Source: Saprospiraceae bacterium
GTDB lineage: Bacteria; Bacteroidota; Bacteroidia; Chitinophagales; Saprospiraceae
Reading direction: 5' to 3'
Assembly (NCBI GenBank): GCA_025055285.1
Contig: JANWXM010000004.1
Location: 97,944 to 161,943, forward strand
Length of the DNA stretch: 64,000 nucleotides
Part shown: positions 7,940-15,966 of the stretch, piece after piece
Layout of the letters: every line of letters starts with the position of its first letter
Numbering within the stretch: the stretch's first letter is position 1
The notes under the pieces: model-generated
Seen by the model: only the letters and a program-made list of their open reading frames with translations
Database searches by the model: none
Told to the model about the DNA's origin: nothing
Program-made: the position numbers and the translations under genes

Positions 7940-9577
7940 TTAATTTTTTACATCTACGACAATTCGCGAAGGGCGATTTGCTAGATCCCAGGCGGTGTAG
8001 AAGGCCAATTGGGCCCGCTTGGCAGCCGCTTCGGCATTAATTTTATCTGCGGTGTCGGTAGGTTTGTGGTAATCGGCGTGCGTGCCATTGAAGTAAAAGA
8101 TGGCCGGGATATTGCGCTCAGCAAAATTGTAGTGGTCGCTGCGCTCGTAAAAGCGATTCGGGTCTCTGGGATCGTTGTATTTGTAATCTAGCTCTAATTG
8201 CGTGTAGACAGCATTGGCAAACTCGTTGATCTCGTGAAGTTCAGTGCTTAGGCGATTGGAACCAATAATGTAGACGTAGTTTGGGTTGTTTGCATGGCGG
8301 CTGTCCACGCGGCCCACCATGTCGATGTTTAAGTTGGCGATGGTGTTTTTAAGCGGGAAAAGCGGAAATTCGACGTAAAAACGCGAGCCAAGTAGACCTT
8401 TTTCCTCACCGCTAAAGAGGATGCATACTACACTGCGCCTTGGACCTACCCCTGCAGCTCTGGCTTGGGCAAACGCCTGCGCAATTTCGATGACACAGGA
8501 TGTGCCCGAGGCATTGTCATCTGCGCCGTTGTAAATGATATCGCCGCTAGCGCCCAAATGGTCGTAGTGGGCTGAAATGACCACGTACTCATTTTTTAAG
8601 ACAGGGTCTAAACCTTCGATGAAGCCAACGACATTAGCGCCTTCCAGGGTTTGGACCTCCTTGCGCATGCGTACTGTTATTCTCGTCTTGATTTTCACTG
8701 GTTTAAACGAGGTAGCTTTTTTAGTGGCCGTTTCAAGAATTTCAGCAGCTTTTTCAGACTTCTGTCCGAAAAGCGCATCAGCAACGCGTTGAGTGATAAA
8801 AATGGTATTGACCAAGCCTTTGTGCAATGGCTCGGCAACAGGCGAACTGGGCGTCCACCCCCAAAGGGAGAGTTGGCGGCGGTTAGCGCGCATTACATGG
8901 CTTATGTCAGGCACAATAATGAGGGCTAAAGCAGCGCCTTTCTGGGCGGCAAGTTTAGCCTTACGCGTCCAGTCCACACTCCAAGCAGTTCGAGACTCGT
9001 TGCCAGTCAATAGGGAGAGACCGTTCTCATCGGTAGGCTCGCCGTCGTAGAAGACGACTACCTTGCCGTGTACATTAGCATTGGCGTAGTGATTGATTTT
9101 TCTGTCCTCGATGCCGTAGCCGACAAAAATGACTTCTTTTGCCTTCAAGGTCGGTAAGTCAGCACTGTAAGCGGGTAGAGCGACATAATCCTTCCGTGAG
9201 GTAAACGTCGTGTCGTAGACAGTTAGCTCTAAATCAGCCCAGTTTTCGCGTTTGAGGAAAATGTTTTGAAAATATGTCTTTTGGTCGGCTATAGGAGGAA
9301 GTCCCATACTTTCGAACTGGGCGGCAATAAACGCAGCGGCACGGCGCTGGCCTTCTGTGCCTGTCTCACGCCCTTGCATGGCATCGGAGGCTAGAGTGTC
9401 TACTAAGCGTTTGATGTCTTCCGGCGTGATGGTGGCAGCAAAGGGACGAGCGTCCGGCAATTGATAATACCGCGGGCGTAATGAAAGAGACCTTGTAATG
9501 GAGTCGTCGTAGGTTCTCTGGGCACGTATGCTTGCATAGAAGGCGAGAAGAAAGGCTAATACTAAGGGTAATCTCAT
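7940..9577 (-). CDS. Exported M28 family metallopeptidase with PA domain
   Basis: This is a di-zinc aminopeptidase-like enzyme of family M28, exported to the periplasm or beyond. I set the start at 9577, where ATG overlaps the rpiB stop as ATGA. This gives a signal peptide (MRLPLVLAFLLAF..., cut SIRA|Q) and suggests translational coupling. A protease-associated (PA) insertion lies at about 130-240. The metal site is complete: VISAHYDHLG (His), NGADDNASG (Asp), FSGEEKGLLGS (Glu-Glu pair), LNIDMVGR (Asp) and SDHYNFAERNIP (His). There is no obvious type IX sorting domain at the C-terminus. The substrate is unknown. Confidence 0.9.
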   Translation of the reverse strand: MRLPLVLAFLLAFYASIRAQRTYDDSITRSLSLRPRYYQLPDARPFAATITPEDIKRLVDTLASDAMQGRETGTEGQRRAAAFIAAQFESMGLPPIADQKTYFQNIFLKRENWADLELTVYDTTFTSRKDYVALPAYSADLPTLKAKEVIFVGYGIEDRKINHYANANVHGKVVVFYDGEPTDENGLSLLTGNESRTAWSVDWTRKAKLAAQKGAALALIIVPDISHVMRANRRQLSLWGWTPSSPVAEPLHKGLVNTIFITQRVADALFGQKSEKAAEILETATKKATSFKPVKIKTRITVRMRKEVQTLEGANVVGFIEGLDPVLKNEYVVISAHYDHLGASGDIIYNGADDNASGTSCVIEIAQAFAQARAAGVGPRRSVVCILFSGEEKGLLGSRFYVEFPLFPLKNTIANLNIDMVGRVDSRHANNPNYVYIIGSNRLSTELHEINEFANAVYTQLELDYKYNDPRDPNRFYERSDHYNFAERNIPAIFYFNGTHADYHKPTDTADKINAEAAAKRAQLAFYTAWDLANRPSRIVVDVKN

Positions 9578-10029
9578 GGATGCGTAATTGTATGAGAGTG
9601 AATGCAAGGAATTTTTTCTATTCGGCGCTGGTGGCGCCCGCCTTCGAAGGGCGTTTCAAGAAATATGCGTACTATCGCTTGCGCCTGAGTTTCAGGCACG
9701 AAACGAACAGGCAAGGCGATCATGTTGGCGTCGTTGTGTTGGCGCGCAAGCGCGGCAATTTCCTCTGTCCAACAGAGCGCACAGCGAATTCCGGCGTGTT
9801 TGTTTGCTGTCATCGCCACTCCATTGCCGCTTCCGCACAGGACAATGCCGTAATTCGCCTGACCTGTTTCTACGGCATAGGCTACAGCATGAGCAAAGTC
9901 GGGATAATCTACAGCCCCTGTTGAATGTGTTCCAAAATCTTGAACCACGTGCCCCATGCGTTGAAGCATGGAAATCAAGCCATCCTTATAAGGATAGCCG
10001 GCGTGGTCGCAGCCAATTGCAATTCTCAT
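9574..10029 (-). CDS. rpiB: Ribose-5-phosphate isomerase B
   Basis: RpiB interconverts ribose 5-phosphate and ribulose 5-phosphate in the pentose phosphate pathway. The start MRIAIGCDHAGYPYKD carries the family DHAG motif. The active-site cysteine lies in GIVLCGSGNGVAMTANKH. The block HNDANMIALPVRF follows. At 151 residues it is normal to slightly long, with a short extra tail after FEGGRHQRRI. Its stop overlaps the ATG of the M28 peptidase gene (ATGA), so the two are probably one transcript read from the promoter at 10053-10060. Confidence 0.94.
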   Translation of the reverse strand: MRIAIGCDHAGYPYKDGLISMLQRMGHVVQDFGTHSTGAVDYPDFAHAVAYAVETGQANYGIVLCGSGNGVAMTANKHAGIRCALCWTEEIAALARQHNDANMIALPVRFVPETQAQAIVRIFLETPFEGGRHQRRIEKIPCIHSHTITHP

Positions 10030-10052
10030 CGTTTCATTTTTTTCTTAAAAGG

Positions 10053-10060
10053 CAAAGTTA
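10053..10060 (-). promoter_or_regulatory. TAnnTTTG promoter element for rpiB and the M28 peptidase
   Basis: The minus strand reads TAACTTTG, an exact match, 23 nt before the rpiB ATG. The resulting leader would be only about 15 nt. Confidence 0.55.
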
Positions 10061-10345
10061 TGACAACAATTCTGCTAGCTATTCCCTCTGGCTGACCTCG
10101 CGCAGGAGAAGCGAAAAGCTGCTGCTCTCGAAGATTGTCGTTTGGTTAGGATTAGCGCATAAAATATCCTGAAACTACTCAATTTCCGGGAAAACTATTT
10201 GCGGCGATAGGCCTTTTGTGAGTAGGTAGAAGAACCCTTGCTTGGCCGCCTTGCATACGGCCTTTGTAAGAAGAGCCAGTAAGCTTTAGTTGATGGATTT
10301 TTCACTCAATAAATGTTTTCAAAACTCCCATATCCCTACCAAGCG

Positions 10346-10353
10346 TACTTTTG
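10346..10353 (+). promoter_or_regulatory. TAnnTTTG promoter element for the S8 protease
   Basis: TACTTTTG is an exact match 30 nt before the ATG at 10384, giving a leader of roughly 23 nt. Confidence 0.5.
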
Positions 10354-10383
10354 AAGCGCATTTTAAACGCCAAAGGAATTGGT

Positions 10384-12183
10384 ATGCGTGCATTTTTGTT
10401 TATCCTAGCTTTTGGACTTTCTCTTTTCAGTGTTCAAGCTCAATCAACGTCTGGCATTTACAGCAAAATTGCTCCGAACGTATTAAAAAAATTGTCAGAC
10501 AGCAAGCGCTGCGATGTGTTGGTGGTTTTCGCCCAAAAAGCTGACCTCTCTCTTGCTGCTCGCTTGCGCGGAAAGGAACAGAAAGGCCAATATGTATATC
10601 GGCGCCTAGTGGAGACGGCAGAGAGCAGTCAACGCCGTGCACAGTACCTGCTACGCCAATGCAATGTGCCTTTCCAATCTTTTTTCATAGTAAACGCCTT
10701 GAGCATTCAGCAGGCCATAGAAGAAATACTTTTGGAACTGGCCAAACTCCCTGAAGTGGCATACATTACTTTCGACCCCGTAGTGAGAACACTGGATGTC
10801 CTAGCACCGGAGACACCTCCCGCCATTCATTCTCGAGCTGGTGTTGAATGGGGCGTAGCGGCAATTCGCGCACCCGAAGTGTGGGATCTTGGGTATAGAG
10901 GACAGGGAATTACTGTAGGAGGCGCAGACACGGGTTACGAGTGGTGGCACCCTGCCATCCGCAATCAATACCGAGGCTACAACCCCTTCACAGAGCAGGT
11001 CGATCACAATTATCACTGGCATGATGCCATCCATGAAATCAGCCCTCTCAGCGGCGACAGTATTCCTCTGCCCACGAACAACCCCTGCGGGCTCAACGTT
11101 CCCTACCCCTGCGACGATCATAACCATGGTACTCATACTATGGGCACGATGGTAGGTGATGATGGTCAAGGAAATCAAATAGGAGTAGCACCCGCAGCAA
11201 AATGGATAGCTTGCCGAAATATGGAGCGCGGCAATGGCAAACCCTCTACCTATCTAGAGTGCTTTGAATGGTTTTTGGCTCCTACCGATTTAGACGGAAA
11301 AAACCCAAGGCCAGACTTGGCTCCTCACGTCATCAACAACTCCTGGTACTGCTCTGTAGAAGAGGGCTGCACCGACCTAGTCGTCAATGACCTTCTGCGT
11401 CAGGCTATTGTCGCTTTGCGTGCAGCGGGTATAGTTGTCGTCGTCAGTAACGGTAACTCAGGCCATCGAGGATGCGCTAGTGCGAACTACCCTCCAGCGT
11501 ATTTTGAAGAGAGTTTTAGCGTTGGCGCTACAGCCTCTAATGACTCTATCACGGGTTTTAGTAGTCGAGGACCCGTAACCATTGATAGCAGCGGACGCAT
11601 AAAACCCAACGTAGTTGCTCCGGGTGCTGCTGTGCGTTCTTGTATTCGAAACAACGGCTATGCCCACTTTTGGGGCACAAGTATGGCCGGCCCTCATGTG
11701 GCTGGACTGGTAGCGCTCCTTCTCTCCGCTCGCCCTGATTTAGCAGGGGAAGTAGATCTGATTGAGGATATCATAGAAAGAACCGCTGTACCTAAGTTCG
11801 GTTGGCAAGACTGCAGCGACAGCAGTGGCTTAGCTTATCCAAACAACACCTATGGTTATGGGCGAGTAGATGCTCTCGCTGCCGTGCGCGAAGCACTAAC
11901 TCTTTCCTACACTGGCGAACGACCCACACCTGAACTCGACATTGCCCTGATGTGCAATCCAATAACCAACGCGGCTCGATTCCGCGTACGGAGTTCTTCT
12001 GGCCAACTTGCTGTGAACATCTACAGCACAGAGGGCAGGTTGATATATTCATTCGAGCAGATGATAAGCACGGGCGAGGTATCCTTTGAAATCCCTCTAT
12101 CTCACCTGCCCAATGGGCTGTATTTTTGGAGAGCCCAACTCGGTTCGAATATTTCGATTGGTAAATTTGTTTTACAGCGTTGA
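10384..12183 (+). CDS. Secreted subtilisin-like (S8) protease with type IX type A sorting domain
   Basis: A secreted serine protease. I chose the ATG at 10384 because it gives a signal peptide (MRAFLFILAFGLSLF..., cut VQA|Q) just after AAAGGAATTGGT; the frame is open a further 11 codons upstream. A propeptide of about 120 residues precedes the catalytic domain. The triad is visible: Asp182 in GGADTGYE, His248 in NHGTHTMG and Ser433 in GTSMAGPHVAG, with the oxyanion Asn in HVINNSW. The last ~80 residues, ending LPNGLYFWRAQLGSNISIGKFVLQR-like, form the type A C-terminal sorting domain used by the type IX system. The DTG motif is preceded by GGA rather than the common hydrophobic run, but the aspartate is intact. 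Confidence 0.93.
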   Translation: MRAFLFILAFGLSLFSVQAQSTSGIYSKIAPNVLKKLSDSKRCDVLVVFAQKADLSLAARLRGKEQKGQYVYRRLVETAESSQRRAQYLLRQCNVPFQSFFIVNALSIQQAIEEILLELAKLPEVAYITFDPVVRTLDVLAPETPPAIHSRAGVEWGVAAIRAPEVWDLGYRGQGITVGGADTGYEWWHPAIRNQYRGYNPFTEQVDHNYHWHDAIHEISPLSGDSIPLPTNNPCGLNVPYPCDDHNHGTHTMGTMVGDDGQGNQIGVAPAAKWIACRNMERGNGKPSTYLECFEWFLAPTDLDGKNPRPDLAPHVINNSWYCSVEEGCTDLVVNDLLRQAIVALRAAGIVVVVSNGNSGHRGCASANYPPAYFEESFSVGATASNDSITGFSSRGPVTIDSSGRIKPNVVAPGAAVRSCIRNNGYAHFWGTSMAGPHVAGLVALLLSARPDLAGEVDLIEDIIERTAVPKFGWQDCSDSSGLAYPNNTYGYGRVDALAAVREALTLSYTGERPTPELDIALMCNPITNAARFRVRSSSGQLAVNIYSTEGRLIYSFEQMISTGEVSFEIPLSHLPNGLYFWRAQLGSNISIGKFVLQR

Positions 12184-12186
12184 TTT

Positions 12187-13191
12187 TCAAGCGGTAATAA
12201 CGCGAAGAGGCCCCCAACGCAGTAGAAGTTCGAGGACGGACAAGCAAAAAGCAACGGCCAACGCCCAGAAAAAAAGTTCTCTGCGATTTACAATCATTGT
12301 ATACTGGGTGTCCGCTCTTTCTATGGCGTCAATGTCTTTCTGAACAGTGTGCAGGCTAGCCACGTCTTCCACGTGAAAGAAGTGTCCTCCTGTAGTGTGT
12401 GCTATCTGTTTTAGTAGCCCTGTGTCGAGCGTCATGGTTCGCTGAGCGAACTCATAGCCTCCTTCAAAGCGTCGACGTACGGGCGAAGCTACAACGCCGT
12501 TTCTCCCGATGCCTACTGCGTAAACTCGAATTTTTAGAGCGCGCGCCATCTCTGCTGCTTGGAGCGGCCCGATGGCTCCTGTGTTATTTTCAGCATCGGT
12601 AAGGAGAAGGATTGCCTTTCCTGCTGGCGAAGGGCTCTGGCTTAAGTGGTGCAAGGCAGTGGCCAAGCCCATTCCTATGGCTGTTCCTTCTGGCAAGCGT
12701 CCCACCTGCGCGTTCCTCAGAAAGGCGCGCAAAAGGCGATGGTCAAGGGTCAGGGGGCAATAGGTAAAGGCTCCGCCTGCAAACAGCACTAAACCTATGC
12801 GATCGTAAGGCCGACCCTCCATCCACTTCGTAGCCAATGCCTTAGCAGCTTCTAAGCGATCAGGGATGCCGTCTTTTGACAGCATACTGTGCGAAACATC
12901 CAGCACTATAAATAACTCGCGCGACTGTATGTTCTGTTTTCTTTCGTAGTTTAGCCACTGAGGCCGCGCCATGGCGAGCACTAACAGGGCCAGTACAACC
13001 CATCGAACATACTGAATACTGCCTCGTGCATACACTACCCATGTCTTCACCCCTTTCATCGCTTCTTGTCGCGATACCTGAAGCGCTACATGACGACGGC
13101 GTTCTGTGCGGCTGTAGACAAACCACAGAGGAGGGAGCGCTAGCAACAGCAGCAACCAGCGTGGTTCGGCGAATGCCAGTGGTAAGTCCAT
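12187..13191 (-). CDS. BatA-like von Willebrand factor A domain membrane protein
   Basis: This is a BatA-type protein of the Bacteroidota/spirochete Bat (aerotolerance) group. An N-terminal membrane segment (WLLLLLALPPLWFVYS) is followed by a second (YVRWVVLALLVLAMARPQWL) that ends in the family's ARPQ motif. The VWA domain has the metal-ion site LDVSHSM and later TAIGMG and LLTDAENNTGAI. A last membrane segment (ELFFWALAVAFCLSVLELLLR) anchors the C-terminus. It probably displays the VWA domain in the periplasm. The usual batB and MoxR partners are not adjacent here; the gene lies convergent with the S8 protease and upstream of a terminator that ends degP. Confidence 0.87.
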   Translation of the reverse strand: MDLPLAFAEPRWLLLLLALPPLWFVYSRTERRRHVALQVSRQEAMKGVKTWVVYARGSIQYVRWVVLALLVLAMARPQWLNYERKQNIQSRELFIVLDVSHSMLSKDGIPDRLEAAKALATKWMEGRPYDRIGLVLFAGGAFTYCPLTLDHRLLRAFLRNAQVGRLPEGTAIGMGLATALHHLSQSPSPAGKAILLLTDAENNTGAIGPLQAAEMARALKIRVYAVGIGRNGVVASPVRRRFEGGYEFAQRTMTLDTGLLKQIAHTTGGHFFHVEDVASLHTVQKDIDAIERADTQYTMIVNRRELFFWALAVAFCLSVLELLLRWGPLRVITA

Positions 13192-13216
13192 GTGCTATCT
13201 TTAAAATGTCTCGAGG

Positions 13217-13224
13217 CAAACATA
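13217..13224 (-). promoter_or_regulatory. TAnnTTTG promoter element for the BatA-like gene
   Basis: The minus strand reads TATGTTTG, an exact match 25 nt before the ATG at 13191. Confidence 0.5.
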
Positions 13225-13279
13225 CGCAACACACATGGAGATCTGGGTTGAAAACAAAAGGCTTCTCCCTGAGAAAAGA

Positions 13280-13320
13280 GAAACGCCCGAAAGCATTTGT
13301 GATGTGCTTGCGGGCGTTTC
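13280..13320 (-). terminator. Intrinsic terminator after degP
   Basis: The arms GAAACGCCCG and CGGGCGTTTC pair perfectly over 10 bp, and an inner AAGCA/TGCTT stem extends them. Read on the minus strand the hairpin is followed by a pyrimidine/T-rich run (CTCTTTTCTC). It lies 21 bases past the degP stop. Confidence 0.8.
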
Positions 13321-13341
13321 TGCGCTTACCCGAAAGATGCC

Positions 13342-14826
13342 TTACATGCCAAATGCATAGTAGTGTACGCCTGGCTGGTCGGGGTAGATACCCTCTAACA
13401 TGACACCTCCTTTCCGACCTTGAAGCGCTTGAAGAAATGCTTCGGCACTGTCTACAGCTTTGCCATTTACGTGGGTAATAATGAAGCCTTCACGCATATT
13501 GGTATATCGGCGAATCTTGCCCTCGTAAATGGACTTAACGCGCACGCCACCCGAGATATCTAATTTTTGAGCGGTCTTCTTGTCTACTGTCTCAATGTCA
13601 ATACCTAGAATATCAAGTACTTCTTCGCCGCTATTCTTACTGGCAAGCGCCTTGTCTCGACCACCGCGCGCTGTAAGCCGAACGTCAAAGGTTTTTATTG
13701 TACCCTTGCGGTTAACTTTCACCTTTACCACATCGCCTGGGCGATGACGTGCGATAAGTTCTTGTAACGAAGAAGCATTGGTCACTGGAGCGTCATCCAC
13801 GCCTATGATTACATCGCCTGGGCGAATACCCGCCGCACCTGCAGCACTATTCTCTAGAAGGCTATCTACGTAGGCGCCTTGCGTCAAGTCTAAACCTTTT
13901 TCGCGGGCCAAGTTGCCATCCATGCTACGAATAGTAATGCCTAGAACGCCGCGCTGAACATTGCCATACTGAATAATATCTTCAACGACCTTGCGGACGA
14001 TATTAGAAGGTACAGCAAAGCCATAACCTGCGTAAGAACCCGTGTTGGAAGCAATGGCTGTATTGATGCCGATTAAGCCTCCCTCTAGATTTACCAAGGC
14101 CCCACCGCTGTTGCCTGGGTTGATAGCAGCATCAGTCTGAATGAAACTCTCTACGGCGAATTGCTCACGCAAAATATTGATGTTTCGAGCTTTAGCGCTA
14201 ACAATACCTGCCGTGACAGTACTCGTCAGATTGAAAGGGTTGCCCACTGCCATGACCCATTCGCCAACGCGCACCGCATCAGAGTTGGCAAAGGGAATAG
14301 TAGGCAAGTTTTTCTCCTTGATTTGTAAGACTGCCAAGTCCGTGGTTGGGTCTGTGCCGACAACACTTGCCTTGTAGGTGCGGTTGTCGTGCAAAGTGAC
14401 CTCTATATCGTCGGCATTAGCGATGACATGGTTGTTGGTTACAATGTAGCCATCTGAGCTAATAATGACTCCGCTACCTGAACCCACGGAGGGTTGAAGA
14501 TCGGGCGGAAAGCGAAAGTACCGCTCAAAAGGATGGCCAAAGAATTCTTCAAAGGGATCTGGCTGTGAGCGCGCGTTGCGGCGAGTAACCGTAGATTTTA
14601 CGTGTACGACGGCTTGCATAGCCGTCTCTGCTACGCGCGTGAAATCCAACAAAATAGGTTCACCTTTCTCTCCCGTGGTGTAAACGGCACTGCGAGCCGG
14701 CGCACCACTAATATGCTCAATTTTTAGCACAGGCGTCGAGGCCCGAAAAGCATAATGATAGATTCCTATGGCAACAGCTGAAATTACTAACGCAATCAGG
14801 CCCGAATACAAGAGTGTTTTTCGCAT
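13342..14826 (-). CDS. degP: DegP/HtrA-type periplasmic serine protease
   Basis: A protease and chaperone that removes misfolded envelope proteins. An N-terminal signal anchor (LLYSGLIALVISAVAIGIYHY) is followed by the trypsin-like domain with His133 (VTNNHVIAN), Asp163 (TTDLAVLQI) and Ser240 (INPGNSGGALVN). Two PDZ domains follow, at about 285-380 and 405-485; the first has the GIRPGDVIIGVDD core. The length of 494 residues is normal for the family. The terminator at 13280-13320 ends the transcript. Its neighbour hsp20 is also a protein-quality gene, but a 405-base gap and a hairpin separate the two. Confidence 0.95.
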   Translation of the reverse strand: MRKTLLYSGLIALVISAVAIGIYHYAFRASTPVLKIEHISGAPARSAVYTTGEKGEPILLDFTRVAETAMQAVVHVKSTVTRRNARSQPDPFEEFFGHPFERYFRFPPDLQPSVGSGSGVIISSDGYIVTNNHVIANADDIEVTLHDNRTYKASVVGTDPTTDLAVLQIKEKNLPTIPFANSDAVRVGEWVMAVGNPFNLTSTVTAGIVSAKARNINILREQFAVESFIQTDAAINPGNSGGALVNLEGGLIGINTAIASNTGSYAGYGFAVPSNIVRKVVEDIIQYGNVQRGVLGITIRSMDGNLAREKGLDLTQGAYVDSLLENSAAGAAGIRPGDVIIGVDDAPVTNASSLQELIARHRPGDVVKVKVNRKGTIKTFDVRLTARGGRDKALASKNSGEEVLDILGIDIETVDKKTAQKLDISGGVRVKSIYEGKIRRYTNMREGFIITHVNGKAVDSAEAFLQALQGRKGGVMLEGIYPDQPGVHYYAFGM

Positions 14827-14876
14827 GACATTTAGTGATTTTTAAAATGAAAATGAAGCTTTGGAATTTATCGCTT

Positions 14877-14997
14877 AATTCTAACGATATAACTCTAAAC
14901 AACAGCTGAAACCAACGACGAGCGACGGTATTTTATCGCTCTAAAGACTAAAATCGCCTGTGTGAAGCGAAAATTTCAAAACACCATCGTTAGAATT
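14877..14997. repeat. 12-bp perfect inverted repeat enclosing 97 bp
   Basis: AATTCTAACGAT at 14877-14888 is the exact reverse complement of ATCGTTAGAATT at 14986-14997. The flanks show no target duplication and the interior no gene. It may be a miniature element remnant, a long-range regulatory site or an RNA stem. Confidence 0.6.
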
Positions 14998-15178
14998 ACA
15001 CATAGATATAAACGCTTCTTGATTCAGCTAGGGTACATTAGCTCTTGACAACTAAGCAGAAAATTCCTTGAATTCCAAGGGCGCGTTGAGATTTCTCCTA
15101 TTTTTTTAAGACTTGTGCGGATTACCGGGCTTTCACCTTGCCTTGATACGAGTGCTTTCAGGCCCTGGCCCATAACAA

Positions 15179-15214
15179 CTAACGAGCGGCCCGCTTTCGC
15201 AGACCGCTCGTTAG
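15179..15214 (-). terminator. Hairpin terminator after hsp20
   Basis: CTAACGAGCGG and CCGCTCGTTAG form an 11-bp perfect stem with a 14-base loop, 18 bases after the hsp20 stop. The following minus-strand run (TTGTTATG) is only modestly T-rich. Confidence 0.65.
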
Positions 15215-15231
15215 ATCTTTCTCGCGCTTGC

Positions 15232-15684
15232 TTATTGCACAGCAATTTGACGGGCAGGCAACGACTTCACTTCTTCACGCTTTGGAATCCGAATGCTCAA
15301 TACGCCGTTGTCGTATTTCGCCTTAATCTGGTCGTAGTCCACCGTGCTCTTTGGTAGGTGGAAGCTACGCTGGAACGACTGATAGCTGAACTCCCGGCGC
15401 GTATAGCGTTCGCCTTCCTTTGTCTCGTTCTCGTTCTTGCGCTCGGCGGAAATAGTCAGTATTTCATTTTCCAGGCTAATCTTGAAGTCTTCCTTCGACA
15501 TGCCCGGAGCAGCCATTTCCACCGTAAATCCGTCGCCGTCTTCCTTAATGTTGACGGCAGGGAGCGTGCCATTTACAAGTGGAAAACGGCTATTCATCCA
15601 ATCAAACAAGTCGCGTGTGAAGAAGTCGTCGAACAGCCGCGGAAGTGTAGGAAATAGCGAAGAATTGCTCCTTATCAACGACAT
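15232..15684 (-). CDS. Small heat shock protein, Hsp20/alpha-crystallin family
   Basis: An ATP-independent holdase chaperone. I place the start at 15684, giving 150 residues and the typical opening MSLIRSNSSLFPTLPRLFDDFF; a strong ribosome site AAGGAGG lies five bases upstream (15690-15696). An extended frame reaching 15819 is not needed. The alpha-crystallin domain runs from PAVNIKEDGDGFTVEMAAPG to the end, with the family block YDNGVLSIRIPKRE near residues 120-135. The C-terminus has ARQIAV in place of a clear IxI tail. The gene ends at a strong hairpin. An inverted repeat lies about 100 bases upstream and may be its operator. Confidence 0.93.
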   Translation of the reverse strand: MSLIRSNSSLFPTLPRLFDDFFTRDLFDWMNSRFPLVNGTLPAVNIKEDGDGFTVEMAAPGMSKEDFKISLENEILTISAERKNENETKEGERYTRREFSYQSFQRSFHLPKSTVDYDQIKAKYDNGVLSIRIPKREEVKSLPARQIAVQ

Positions 15685-15787
15685 ACTTACCTCCTTTTTA
15701 AAATTGATTTCGCCTAACTCTTTACAAGTCCCATACCAGTGCGCCGTAAAGGCCATTTTTGCAGAAAGATGAGTGAAGGATATGTCA

Positions 15788-15821
15788 TTTTGTCGATAAA
15801 TTGTTGTTTTTACTGACAAAA
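15788..15821. promoter_or_regulatory. Candidate operator upstream of hsp20 (inverted repeat)
   Basis: TTTTGTC at 15788-15794 and GACAAAA at 15815-15821 are perfect inverted arms 20 bases apart; over 12-base arms the match is 10 of 12. It lies between hsp20 and the divergent cysS. It does not resemble CIRCE. Confidence 0.35.
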
Positions 15822-15954
15822 AGTCATCTTATGTTGCAAAACTTCAATTAAGACACGCCGGAAAAACAAGAAGAACGTTGCAAGGCGAGGGTGCTTCGGT
15901 TGTTGCCTCCGATATTTCCTGGGTTATTTTCCACATTTCACCTCTCATTGCACG

Positions 15955-15962
15955 TACCTTTG
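15955..15962 (+). promoter_or_regulatory. TAnnTTTG promoter element right at the cysS start
   Basis: TACCTTTG is an exact match and ends only four bases before the cysS ATG at 15967. The predicted transcription start would fall at or next to the start codon, implying a leaderless mRNA. Confidence 0.5.
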
Positions 15963-15966
15963 CCGC

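Larger units (their letters stand above)
10030..10383. other. Intergenic region between rpiB and the S8 protease gene
   Basis: This 354-base stretch separates divergent genes. It holds the rpiB promoter element at its left end and the protease element at its right end. In the middle I see only two loosely similar GGCCTTT(T)GT segments (near 10210 and 10260) and no supported gene, RNA or strong hairpin. Confidence 0.5.
14827..15231. other. Intergenic region between degP and hsp20
   Basis: This 405-base stretch upstream of degP and downstream of hsp20 has no supported gene. It holds a 12-bp perfect inverted repeat (14877-14888 with 14986-14997), two copies of TTATCGCT (near 14869 and 14933), and the hsp20 terminator hairpin at 15179-15214. 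I found no clear degP promoter element. Confidence 0.6.

Noticed and set aside
9588..10172. Plus-strand frame of 194 codons across rpiB
   Set aside because: It is antisense to rpiB, which has full family motifs; the translation has no conserved pattern.
14877..14997. Calling the inverted repeat a transposable element
   Set aside because: There is no target-site duplication, no gene inside, and no second copy in this window.
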